From Ferrimonas senticii DSM 18821 (GTDB taxonomy: Bacteria > Pseudomonadota > Gammaproteobacteria > Enterobacterales > Shewanellaceae): a stretch of 62,384 nt of DNA. The notes under the pieces were generated by a model. It was not told the origin of the DNA. It saw only the letters and a list, made by a program, of their open reading frames with translations, and did no database searches. Position 1 is the stretch's first letter; each line of letters opens with the position of its first letter. Both the position numbers and the translations under genes were made by a program. This document shows positions 34,863 through 42,481 of the stretch, in pieces. The DNA is taken from positions 1 through 62,384 of the forward strand of contig NZ_AUGM01000021.1 in assembly GCF_000422665.1 (NCBI RefSeq), given 5' to 3'.

Positions 34863-35555
34863 TCAGCGCAGTTGTGGCAACAGATAAGCGACGCAGTAGT
34901 AGCCGCCAGCGACGATAAAGATCAGTGCCGACAATCGTCGCAACCATTGCTCAAATTTGCTAATGCCGGAGAAGATCTGCGCCATCTGCCAACTGCCGAA
35001 GGTCAGCAGTAGGGCGATGATGATCACTGGCAGGGCGGTGCCAAAGCCGTACACCGCCGGCAGCAGCAATGCCGATTGTTGTGCCATCGCCAGCGGTAAT
35101 AAAGAAGCAAAAAACAGCGCCGCAGAGGTGGGGCAGAACGACAACGCAAACAGTGCCCCAAGGCCAAAGGAACCGACAGCGCCGCCGCTGGCTAACCGTT
35201 GTTGACGTTCGCTACTGAGGCTCCAATTGGGGGCTGGAATGCGGATGATCCCAGCTAAAATCAGGCCGACCAATAACAGCACCGGTCCCAGCAGCATATT
35301 CATCTGACTTTGCAAAAACGCCGACAACTGCGGCGCGGCAAGGGCGCTGGACAACAGTAGGCTTGCCAACAGCATGTAGGCGACCATACGGCCGGCGCTA
35401 TAGGCCGCTGCCAGCGTAATTGATTGTTTAGGCTGACTAACCTGTTTGCCTAAATAGGATACCGCCGCAACGTTGGTCGCCAACGGGCAGGGGGAGATCG
35501 ATGTCAGCACCCCAAACGATAGCGCGCTGGCCAGCAGCGCTAGCCATTCAGCCAT
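34863..35555 (-). CDS. ArsG-like/CcdA-like membrane protein
   Basis: 230 residues, about 6 membrane segments. The motifs TSISPCPLATNVAAVSYLG (about 18-36) and FALSFCPTSAALFFASLLP (about 135-153) each carry a Cys-Pro, the layout of CcdA/DsbD membrane electron carriers and of ArsG, the aromatic arsenical exporter partner. It starts inside the end of the ArsF-like gene (8-bp overlap). It could pass reductant across the membrane to the ArsF-like thioredoxin-fold protein or export product. Inference from family and context. Confidence 0.78.
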   Translation of the reverse strand: MAEWLALLASALSFGVLTSISPCPLATNVAAVSYLGKQVSQPKQSITLAAAYSAGRMVAYMLLASLLLSSALAAPQLSAFLQSQMNMLLGPVLLLVGLILAGIIRIPAPNWSLSSERQQRLASGGAVGSFGLGALFALSFCPTSAALFFASLLPLAMAQQSALLLPAVYGFGTALPVIIIALLLTFGSWQMAQIFSGISKFEQWLRRLSALIFIVAGGYYCVAYLLPQLR

Positions 35556-36054
35556 GGGACGCTCCGGTGCGCTGTGGGAAGGTGGCGGTTGGGCTTAACC
35601 TGGCCATCTCGCGGTAGATGTAGTTGGTAAAGTCTTGCTGTTCAAATACTAACTGCCAGACCTGATCGAGTCGGTTCCAGCGGATCGGCTGACCGTTTTC
35701 ATGGATCTCGACCACCACCGAGCGGGTGATCAGCTCAAAATCATTAATGTAATGCTGATTTTGCGGCTCTTCGACATTGACGATATGCATCACCACCTGG
35801 CCACTGCCAAGATCGCGACCGAAGCCTTGCTGCACCGCTTGGGTGGTGAATTTTTCAATCTGAGTACAGGTAGTACAGCGGACGTTACCGTGGAAGTAGT
35901 AGACGTGGATCTGCTGATTGTCAGCCAGATTCAATGCTGGGGCGTGGTAGTTAATGCGTTCGCTTTGGGCGAAGGCATCGCTGCCGTACAGAGTGGCGCC
36001 ACCGATGGCGAGCATTGGCAACAGCGCGGCAAACAGAATATGACGGGCTTTCAT
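35548..36054 (-). CDS. ArsF-like exported thioredoxin-fold protein
   Basis: 168 residues from ATG 36054; upstream codons overlap the regulator. Signal peptide about 1-30 (ends DAFA). The redox motif RCTTCTQIEKFT (about 59-70) has a CxxC after VYYFHGN, as in the proteins annotated as ArsF family (subunit of a nitroaryl-arsenical reductase system). The rest (VVVEIHENGQPIRWNRLDQVW) is thioredoxin-like. The ArsE partner is not seen. Operon position with an ArsG-like protein supports the name. Confidence 0.75.
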   Translation of the reverse strand: MKARHILFAALLPMLAIGGATLYGSDAFAQSERINYHAPALNLADNQQIHVYYFHGNVRCTTCTQIEKFTTQAVQQGFGRDLGSGQVVMHIVNVEEPQNQHYINDFELITRSVVVEIHENGQPIRWNRLDQVWQLVFEQQDFTNYIYREMARLSPTATFPQRTGASHG

Positions 36055-36064
36055 CGCTAGTGTC

Positions 36065-36625
36065 CTATCGCAGCATCGCTTCGATTTCATCGTCGCTAGG
36101 CACTCGACCACTGCTGACTAACTTACCGTCGATGGCGATCCCTGGGGTCGATAGCACGTTGTATTCCAGTAGTTTGGCCATGTCGCTGACCTTTTCTACT
36201 TCGATCGGGTTGGCCATCGTTGCCGCGATGCGGGCAATGTTAGTGGCCAGTTCAGTGCAACGTTTACAACCTGGACCTAATACTTCAACTTTCATCGGAT
36301 ATTCCTTATTTGCCACCAATACGGCAGCCTTAGCGTTACTGCTGATGACTGTTTCGACACAGTTCATCAATTTCAACAAGCAAGGGGTCTCAAGGCGGTA
36401 GAAGATCTGTTTGCCTTGGCGACGACAACTGACGATCCCAGCATTTTTCAGCACCGACAGGTGTTTCGATACCGTCGAAATATCGGCATCAACGCCGCAA
36501 ACTAATTCGCAAACGCAGCGCTCCTGTTGCTCAAGTTGTTCGACTAACCACAACCGAGTGGGGTGGGCGAGCGCTTTCAGGACCTGAGTTCGTGCTTGAT
36601 ACTGGGCTAGGTCAAAGGTGGTCAT
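36065..36625 (-). CDS. ArsR/SmtB regulator fused to a TM0996/MTH895-type thioredoxin domain
   Basis: 186 residues in one frame. Residues 1-105 are an ArsR winged helix. CVCELVC (about 37-43) matches the As(III) site CVCDL of ArsR, and TVSKHLSVLKNAGIVSCRRQGKQIFYRL is the recognition and wing part. Residues about 110-186 are a small thioredoxin-like domain with PGCKRC and the STPGIAIDG turn. These are usually two genes. An internal ATG at the junction (MKVEVLGPG) has AAGGA 8 nt upstream, so the second domain may also be made alone. It heads the operon and probably represses it until arsenical binds. Confidence 0.88.
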   Translation of the reverse strand: MTTFDLAQYQARTQVLKALAHPTRLWLVEQLEQQERCVCELVCGVDADISTVSKHLSVLKNAGIVSCRRQGKQIFYRLETPCLLKLMNCVETVISSNAKAAVLVANKEYPMKVEVLGPGCKRCTELATNIARIAATMANPIEVEKVSDMAKLLEYNVLSTPGIAIDGKLVSSGRVPSDDEIEAMLR

Positions 36626-36688
36626 CGGTTCTCCTTAATTGGTTAATTGGCAAAATGACCAAATGTTGAAAACAAGGCAATCGAAAGC

Positions 36689-36711
36689 TTATTTGAATAT
36701 TCAGATGTTTT
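36689..36711. promoter_or_regulatory. Candidate ArsR operator
   Basis: An AT-rich stretch TTATTTGAATATTCAGATG centred on the palindrome GAATATTC, about 65 bp before the regulator start. ArsR-type repressors bind such imperfect palindromes over their own promoter. No binding evidence. The remaining part of 36626-36787 shows no gene. Confidence 0.4.
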
Positions 36712-36787
36712 AAGTTGATCGCTAAATGGTGAGCAATAACGTGAAGAATTTTTCGCGTAGGAAAGGAGTAAGTTGTCAGTCGGCTTA

Positions 36788-37675
36788 TCAACGCTGCAGA
36801 TGGCGTTGACTGCGCTGTTCCAGCCGACGAAACCACAGTGACAAGCTCAAACACAGCAGCAGGTAGCACAAACCGACAAGCAACCAGATTTCAAACACTA
36901 GCCCGGAGGAGATGGCCAGTTCGCTGCCGGCGAAGGTCATCTCTTGAATCGAGATGATCGAGACGATAGAGGAGTCTTTGACCAGTGCAATCGCTTGACC
37001 CGCGAGCGCTGGCAAAGTGGCGGTTAACACTTGCGGGGCGATGACACGAAGATAGGTTTGATGGCGTGACAGTCCAAGGCTCGTGGCGGCCTCCCATTGG
37101 CCTTTAGGGATCCCGTTTAGGCCACTACGAACGATCTCGGCGATATAGACAGCGCTGATAAAACCGATGCACAGCACCCCAGAAAAGAGGTTTTCTCGCA
37201 AACTGCTGGGGCCAAACAGCCACGGTAGCCACGGTGCTTCGTCACCTCGTTGATCGAAATCGATGCCGAGCAGTGGCAGCAGTTGGCTGGAGATAAAAAA
37301 GTAAAAGATAAAGATAAACACCAGCGGCGGGACGTTGCGCACCAATTGGATCAGCGTCGCCAGTGGCAGTTGCAGCCAGCGTGGGCCGCCGTGGCGTAAG
37401 CCGCCCAAGGTCACCCCAAGCACCAGTGCCAATAGCAATCCCCATAGACTGAGTCTTAGGGTTGCCAATAGGCCTTGGAAAAAGTAGGGCAGATCCCCCC
37501 CAGCGCTATTAGTAAACAGCAGTTGCCAGGCCGCTTGCCACTGCCATTGGTAGTGCACGCCAATGCTAGCGCGATAGCTAAACCAGGCGATGGCCGCGGC
37601 GATGGCAACCAGCAGTGCCCAATCGAGGCGCTGCAGTTGCCACAGTTTGCGGCTTGGCGGTGGGGTGATCTGCAT
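36788..37675 (-). CDS. Polar amino-acid ABC transporter permease (second)
   Basis: 295 residues. HisM/GlnP-type permease with about 5-6 membrane segments. The EAA loop reads AEIVRSGLNGIPKGQWEAATSLGLSRHQTYLRVIAPQ (about 180-216), where the ATPase docks. LIQLVRNVPPLVFIFIFYFF is the typical earlier block. A longer loop with DFDQRGDEAPWLPWLFGPSS lies between segments. The last gene of a four-gene set, 18 bp after the binding protein. Substrate likely a polar amino acid such as glutamate, glutamine or aspartate, not determinable here. Confidence 0.9.
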   Translation of the reverse strand: MQITPPPSRKLWQLQRLDWALLVAIAAAIAWFSYRASIGVHYQWQWQAAWQLLFTNSAGGDLPYFFQGLLATLRLSLWGLLLALVLGVTLGGLRHGGPRWLQLPLATLIQLVRNVPPLVFIFIFYFFISSQLLPLLGIDFDQRGDEAPWLPWLFGPSSLRENLFSGVLCIGFISAVYIAEIVRSGLNGIPKGQWEAATSLGLSRHQTYLRVIAPQVLTATLPALAGQAIALVKDSSIVSIISIQEMTFAGSELAISSGLVFEIWLLVGLCYLLLCLSLSLWFRRLEQRSQRHLQR

Positions 37676-37693
37676 TGGCGTTAATCGTGGCGG

Positions 37694-38521
37694 TTAGCGA
37701 ACGCTGGATTGGGCGATCTGATCGCGCCAAGCGTCACCGACAAACCAGTATTGGTAGCGCTCCGCCAGCCAGCCATCGGCCCGACGTTCGGCGATCCAAT
37801 TATCAAAAAAGTGCTTTTTGTCGAGCTCATCCAGTCGCACTGCAAAGCCTTCATCCTGCCGGACTAACAACTCTTCACTTGGCAGATAGAGTTTGTCGGC
37901 ATGTTTTAGCGCCGCTTTTTTGTTGTAGTTCGCGGTCGAGATAAAGCCATGGGCATTGCCATTTAGCACCTCTTGCAGCGCTTGTGCATCGTCATCAAAC
38001 TGCAAAATGCGCGCCTTGGGAAACTGTGCTTTAGCCACTTGGACGGTGGTGGCGCCGCGACGGGCGCTAAGTTTAATTCGACGTGAATTGAACTGTTCAA
38101 GGGTTTTGTCGCCAGCCAGGGTTTTGGAGGCCAGCAGCAGGTTGCCAGAATGGGAATAAGGTGCACTAAAAAGCACCGATTTGCTCCGTTCTGGAGTGAT
38201 GGTCATGCCGCCGATGATGACGTCGAATTTGCCCGCCAATAGCGCCGGAATGATGCCATCCCAAGCGGTTGGCACAAACTCTACCTGCCAACCGGAATCG
38301 GTCGCTAACCGTCTGGCAACATCAACTTCAAAACCGATTAGCTGTCCCTGCTTATCGCGCATCGCCCAAGGCACAAAAGTAGATAAACCGACTTTAAGGC
38401 TGCCGCGCTGGTTGATCTGATCCAGGTTGGGGGTTGGCTCGGCGGCCTGCAGCGGCGTCATTACCCCGCTTATGGCAACGTAAGCCAGCAGTAACAGGCG
38501 AATCAAGTGACGATGAAACAT
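37694..38521 (-). CDS. Periplasmic amino-acid-binding protein (SBP family 3)
   Basis: 275 residues from ATG 38521, preceded by AAAGGAG at the right distance, better than two upstream alternatives. Signal peptide about 1-26 (ends LQA). The family-3 signature LIGFEVDVARRLA is at about 62-74, GKFDVIIGGMTITPERSKSVLFSAPY at about 95-120 and GATTVQVAKAQFPKARIL at about 155. It delivers its ligand to the two permeases that flank its gene. Specificity is probably a polar amino acid. Confidence 0.92.
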   Translation of the reverse strand: MFHRHLIRLLLLAYVAISGVMTPLQAAEPTPNLDQINQRGSLKVGLSTFVPWAMRDKQGQLIGFEVDVARRLATDSGWQVEFVPTAWDGIIPALLAGKFDVIIGGMTITPERSKSVLFSAPYSHSGNLLLASKTLAGDKTLEQFNSRRIKLSARRGATTVQVAKAQFPKARILQFDDDAQALQEVLNGNAHGFISTANYNKKAALKHADKLYLPSEELLVRQDEGFAVRLDELDKKHFFDNWIAERRADGWLAERYQYWFVGDAWRDQIAQSSVR

Positions 38522-38537
38522 CAGCATCTCCTTTAGG

Positions 38538-39335
38538 TTAATGGCCCCGCCATGGGGCGCCAATACGTCGTTCAAGCAGCGCCGCCAGTGCCGCTAACGA
38601 CAACGTCAGTAGCAGATAGATGGCGGCGGCGGTAAACCAGATCTCAAATGGCATGGCGGTATCCGCCACAATATTGCGCGCTTCGGTGGTCAAATCAAAG
38701 ATCGCCATCACACTGACGATTGAAGAGTTTTTTATTAGCGATACCGCTTCGTTGGTCAGCGGCGGCAAGATCCGTTGCAGTAGCTGCGGCAAGATTACGT
38801 AGCGGTAACTGTGCCAGCGCGACAGGCCTAAACTGGTGGCGGCCTCCCATTGGCCGCTGGCAATGCTGTTAAGCCCGGCGCGGATCACTTCGGCGCTGTA
38901 AGCGCCTTGAAACAGTGACAATGCCAATACCGCGGTGCTGAAACGGTCTAGGCCGATGATTGGACCAAAGACGAAGTACAGTAGGTAGATCTGCACCAGC
39001 AGTGGGGTGTTGCGGATAAGTTCGACATAAAGATTGGCGAGCCCGCGACCGATAATTGAATCGGAACGTTTTAGCAGTGCCGTGGCGGTGCCTAGTAGCA
39101 GCGTGCCGACGAGGCTCAAACCCGCCAATTGCAGGGTGACCTCAAGCCCTAAGAGCAACTCGGCTGCCCACCATTGACCCTCTTCAAAATAGGCCAGATA
39201 GTCTGTCACCCGCTGCCATTGCCATTGATACCCCATGGCGCTGGCGCCGTTGTCGATGGTCCATACCAACAGGCCGACAAGCACCGCCATCTGTGCCAGC
39301 GCCGAAAGGGTTGAGGTAACCGCGGCTTTGTTCAT
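38538..39335 (-). CDS. Polar amino-acid ABC transporter permease (first)
   Basis: 265 residues, five to six membrane segments. LYVELIRNTPLLVQIYLLYFVFG (about 120-142) and the EAA loop AEVIRAGLNSIASGQWEAATSLGLSRWHSYRYVILPQ (about 160-196) are classical. It shares GSSIVSVM-type and QWEAATSLGLSR motifs with the other permease, consistent with a heterodimeric channel. The start overlaps the stop of the ATPase gene. Confidence 0.92.
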   Translation of the reverse strand: MNKAAVTSTLSALAQMAVLVGLLVWTIDNGASAMGYQWQWQRVTDYLAYFEEGQWWAAELLLGLEVTLQLAGLSLVGTLLLGTATALLKRSDSIIGRGLANLYVELIRNTPLLVQIYLLYFVFGPIIGLDRFSTAVLALSLFQGAYSAEVIRAGLNSIASGQWEAATSLGLSRWHSYRYVILPQLLQRILPPLTNEAVSLIKNSSIVSVMAIFDLTTEARNIVADTAMPFEIWFTAAAIYLLLTLSLAALAALLERRIGAPWRGH

Positions 39336-40063
39336 CAGTGGCTTAGGATCTGTTGCAGGAACTGTTGGGTGCGTGGGTGCTGCGGGGCGTTAAACAGTGC
39401 CTCTGGGGTGTTTTGCTCCAAGATTTGGCCATCATCCATAAATATCACTCGGTCGGCGACCCTGCGGGCAAAGCCCATCTCATGGGTAACGCAGACCATG
39501 GTGATGCCCTCTTTGGCGAGATTGACCATCACCTCGAGCACCTCATTGATGGTTTCTGGATCGAGCGCGGATGTGGGTTCATCAAACAGCAGGATCTGCG
39601 GCTGCATACACAGTGAACGGGCGATCGCGACCCGCTGCTGTTGCCCGCCAGACAACTGCGCCGGGTACTTATCGGCTTGCTCTAAGATGTTGACCTTGTC
39701 GAGAAACTGCAGTGCCCGTTGACGGGCGTCGGCTTTGGATAGCTTGAGGGTATGGCGCGGTGACAACATCAAGTTTTCCAGCACCGTTAGATGTGGAAAC
39801 AGATTGAAGTGTTGAAACACCATGCCGATCTCACCGGCGCGCTGCACCAGCGCCGGGTTGATCTCGATCCGTCCGGCGGAGATTGACTCAAGCTGATTGA
39901 TGGTACGGATCAGCGTCGATTTGCCCGAGCCCGACGGGCCGCAAATCACTACGATTTCACCTTGCTCGATGCTCAGGTCGATCTTTTTCAAGGCGTGAAA
40001 GTCACCATAAAACTTATCAACGCCGCTAAAGCGGATGGCGGTATTACCCAAAAGTGGCCTCAA
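39335..40063 (-). CDS. Polar amino-acid ABC transporter ATP-binding protein
   Basis: 242 residues from TTG 40063. A second TTG four codons in has AGG at better distance, and no ATG is available, so the exact start is uncertain. Walker [10 protein letters not shown] (about 41-49), Q-loop [11 protein letters not shown], signature [15 protein letters not shown] (about 138-152), Walker [12 protein letters not shown] (about 157-167) and the switch His in VCVTHEMG are intact. First gene of the transporter operon. Confidence 0.95.
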   Translation of the reverse strand: MRPLLGNTAIRFSGVDKFYGDFHALKKIDLSIEQGEIVVICGPSGSGKSTLIRTINQLESISAGRIEINPALVQRAGEIGMVFQHFNLFPHLTVLENLMLSPRHTLKLSKADARQRALQFLDKVNILEQADKYPAQLSGGQQQRVAIARSLCMQPQILLFDEPTSALDPETINEVLEVMVNLAKEGITMVCVTHEMGFARRVADRVIFMDDGQILEQNTPEALFNAPQHPRTQQFLQQILSH

Positions 40064-40164
40064 TTATCGTCGCGGACTGACTGACAGCAACAGCATGCCT
40101 TGTCCCATCGGTGGCGTCACTAACTGGATCTGATCAAGATCAGGATCGCAGCCAAGTTGCTGGA

Positions 40165-42318
40165 TTAGCCAGCGATTGCTGCTGTTGCCGGCTGTAGAAA
40201 CTGAGTCAGCCGCTGGCCGTTGCGGCCAGCACGCTTGGCCTGATAGAGCTGCTGATCGGCGGTTTCAAAGGCGGCGTTGAACAGCCGGGTGTCGTTGGCA
40301 AATTGCGGACAATGAACTGCGCCAATCGACAGGGTTAAACGGCCTTGATAGGGCGAGGCGGGATTGCGTGGCGCTAAGCTCGCCACCAACTGCTGCAACT
40401 GCTGTAACTTGGCGGCAAAGTCGGCTTGGTCGATATCGGTGGCTAAGATCAGCAGTTCATCGCCGCCATAGCGGAACAGGTAATCGTATTGGCGATTAAA
40501 GCAAAAGCGCATCGCCTCGGCGACCGCCACCAAGGCTTGATCACCGGCGTAATGGCCAAGGCTGTCGTTAAGCCCCTTAAAGTGATCGATGTCGACGAGC
40601 GCAATCGCCAGCGGTTGCTCGCTGCTCGCGCAGTGATTTACCAGTTTGGGCACCAGGGTTTTTAGGTGGTGGCGATTATAGGTTTGGGTCAACTGATCGG
40701 TGATCGACACCCGCTCGAGCTCTTGATAACTGCGCTGCAGATCTTGCCGCTGGCGTAGGTTTTTTAGAGCGATGGCGATCAGATTGGCTAACTGTTCAAA
40801 CAGCTGGCGGTGGTGTTGCTGATATTGATTGGTCGCCATCGCCTGCACCGACAACATCCCCAGTACCTCATTGCCGAGGATCACCGGCGTCAACAGCACC
40901 GATTGTGGTAGTGCACCATCGTCATACAACGGGTTACTTTTGCTGTTACCGCGCTGACCACTATACGCCATCAACGTCTCGTCGGTGACTTCGCTTAAGT
41001 GAATGGTTTGCCGAGTGGCAATTACGTGGGTGCCGAAGTTATTAACCTTAGCGCAATCGATGACGAAGGGGCTCAGCAGGCCTTGCTCACCGATGTAGTA
41101 ACGATAATCGAGCTGATTGCTATTGTTGTCATACAGGGCGATGCCAAATTCGCTGGCGTTAAAGATGGTTTGGATATCGGCAAACACCTTTGGCATTTGT
41201 TGTTCAAGTTTATCGGCGGTGGCGATCAACTGGCCGATCTCGGTGATCACGTCGAGATTGTCGTTTACCTGCTGCGCTATCCGCTGACTTTGCTGGCGCT
41301 CTAAACGCTGCACTTGGTTGAGCAACAATTCGCTTTCGCGATGTAAGCTGGCCAGCCGTTCTTGCTCTAGGGTGGCGATAAACTGCTGCTGCGCTTCCAG
41401 TCGCTGTTGGTCGGCGCCTAAGCGGCGAAGTCGTTCGATATCAAGCCGTTGTAAGTGATGATCGAGCTCAGTACAGCCCAGCGCGGCAACTTGGCTGCTA
41501 AGCTGCGGCCAATCTTGCAGCGCTTCATCTAGGCGGTTGTGCTGCAGCAAAAACTCGGTGTAATGCAGCCGGTTAGCCAGACTGTCGAAATTGCCGGCCA
41601 TCTCTTGCAGATGATGGGTTGCGGCGGCGTAATGGTGTTCGGCGTCGGCCTGACGCCCTTGGCAATGCTGGCTAAGTACCATGCCGTAGTAGCTGTGGAC
41701 TAAGCCAATTGTCCGCGCCACTTGATGTTCGCAGGCGATGGCCAGCGCCTGTTCCATTAACGCCAGTGCGGGGGCGGGCTGTTCAAGCCGTGCCAGCGAA
41801 ATACCGGTGTTGATTAACGCGATGATTCGGCTTTGATGGGACTGGGCATCGGCGCTGGCGCGACAGGCCATGCGGCCATAGTGCACCGCCTCTTGATGGC
41901 GTTTAAGCTGCACAAACAGATCGCTTAAGTTGGTGTACAACATGGCCAATGGCAGCGCATCCAAATCGGCCACACGATCAAGCACCTGTTTGTAATGGTG
42001 ATAGGCGAGAAAGCTCTCCCCCAGTTCGCCGTAGATTGAACCAAGGTAGATATGGCTAAGATCGGCCAAGCGCAGTTCATGGGATTGGTGCAGTTCAGCA
42101 CAGTGCTGGAATTGCTCGATGGCTTGTTCTAAGCGGCCATGGCGGTCGTGTTCGATGCCCGTTAAAAAGGCGTCAGCGGCCACGGACAGCTGGCTGTTAT
42201 CCCGAGCCATCATCGCCTTAAGGCGTTGTTTGATCTCCGCCAGCCCCGTCAACGCAGGGTACTCGGCGATGCGGATTAAGAGGCCGGTTAATTCCCGCTG
42301 TGTTTGTGTATCCGCCAC
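40165..42318 (-). CDS. Diguanylate cyclase with TPR-like, GAF and GGDEF domains
   Basis: 717 residues from GTG 42318. Residues about 50-290 are helical TPR-like repeats. About 300-350 is a Gln/Arg/Leu-rich coiled coil. About 355-520 is a GAF domain (FGIALYDNNSNQLDYRYYIG, LLTPVILGNEVLGMLSVQA). About 550-705 is GGDEF with ALVDIDHFKGLNDSLGHYAGDQAL. The active loop reads GGDEL (618-622), a tolerated change, and an inhibitory RxxD (RQYD, 609-612) lies exactly five residues before it. No membrane segment, so cytosolic. It likely makes cyclic-di-GMP. Confidence 0.9.
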   Translation of the reverse strand: MADTQTQRELTGLLIRIAEYPALTGLAEIKQRLKAMMARDNSQLSVAADAFLTGIEHDRHGRLEQAIEQFQHCAELHQSHELRLADLSHIYLGSIYGELGESFLAYHHYKQVLDRVADLDALPLAMLYTNLSDLFVQLKRHQEAVHYGRMACRASADAQSHQSRIIALINTGISLARLEQPAPALALMEQALAIACEHQVARTIGLVHSYYGMVLSQHCQGRQADAEHHYAAATHHLQEMAGNFDSLANRLHYTEFLLQHNRLDEALQDWPQLSSQVAALGCTELDHHLQRLDIERLRRLGADQQRLEAQQQFIATLEQERLASLHRESELLLNQVQRLERQQSQRIAQQVNDNLDVITEIGQLIATADKLEQQMPKVFADIQTIFNASEFGIALYDNNSNQLDYRYYIGEQGLLSPFVIDCAKVNNFGTHVIATRQTIHLSEVTDETLMAYSGQRGNSKSNPLYDDGALPQSVLLTPVILGNEVLGMLSVQAMATNQYQQHHRQLFEQLANLIAIALKNLRQRQDLQRSYQELERVSITDQLTQTYNRHHLKTLVPKLVNHCASSEQPLAIALVDIDHFKGLNDSLGHYAGDQALVAVAEAMRFCFNRQYDYLFRYGGDELLILATDIDQADFAAKLQQLQQLVASLAPRNPASPYQGRLTLSIGAVHCPQFANDTRLFNAAFETADQQLYQAKRAGRNGQRLTQFLQPATAAIAG

Positions 42319-42481
42319 TACCAGATCCTTGGTGTTTTAGTTGAATCGATAAATCGGTGCCGCAGATTGGCGCAATCATTAGCCAGATACCATTGCCGCT
42401 TAATGGTTGCGTGATGCAGATCGCCAAAATCCGTTGATAAAATCACCAGTGATTGCCGTGGCTAATCAATGATACCCATGG

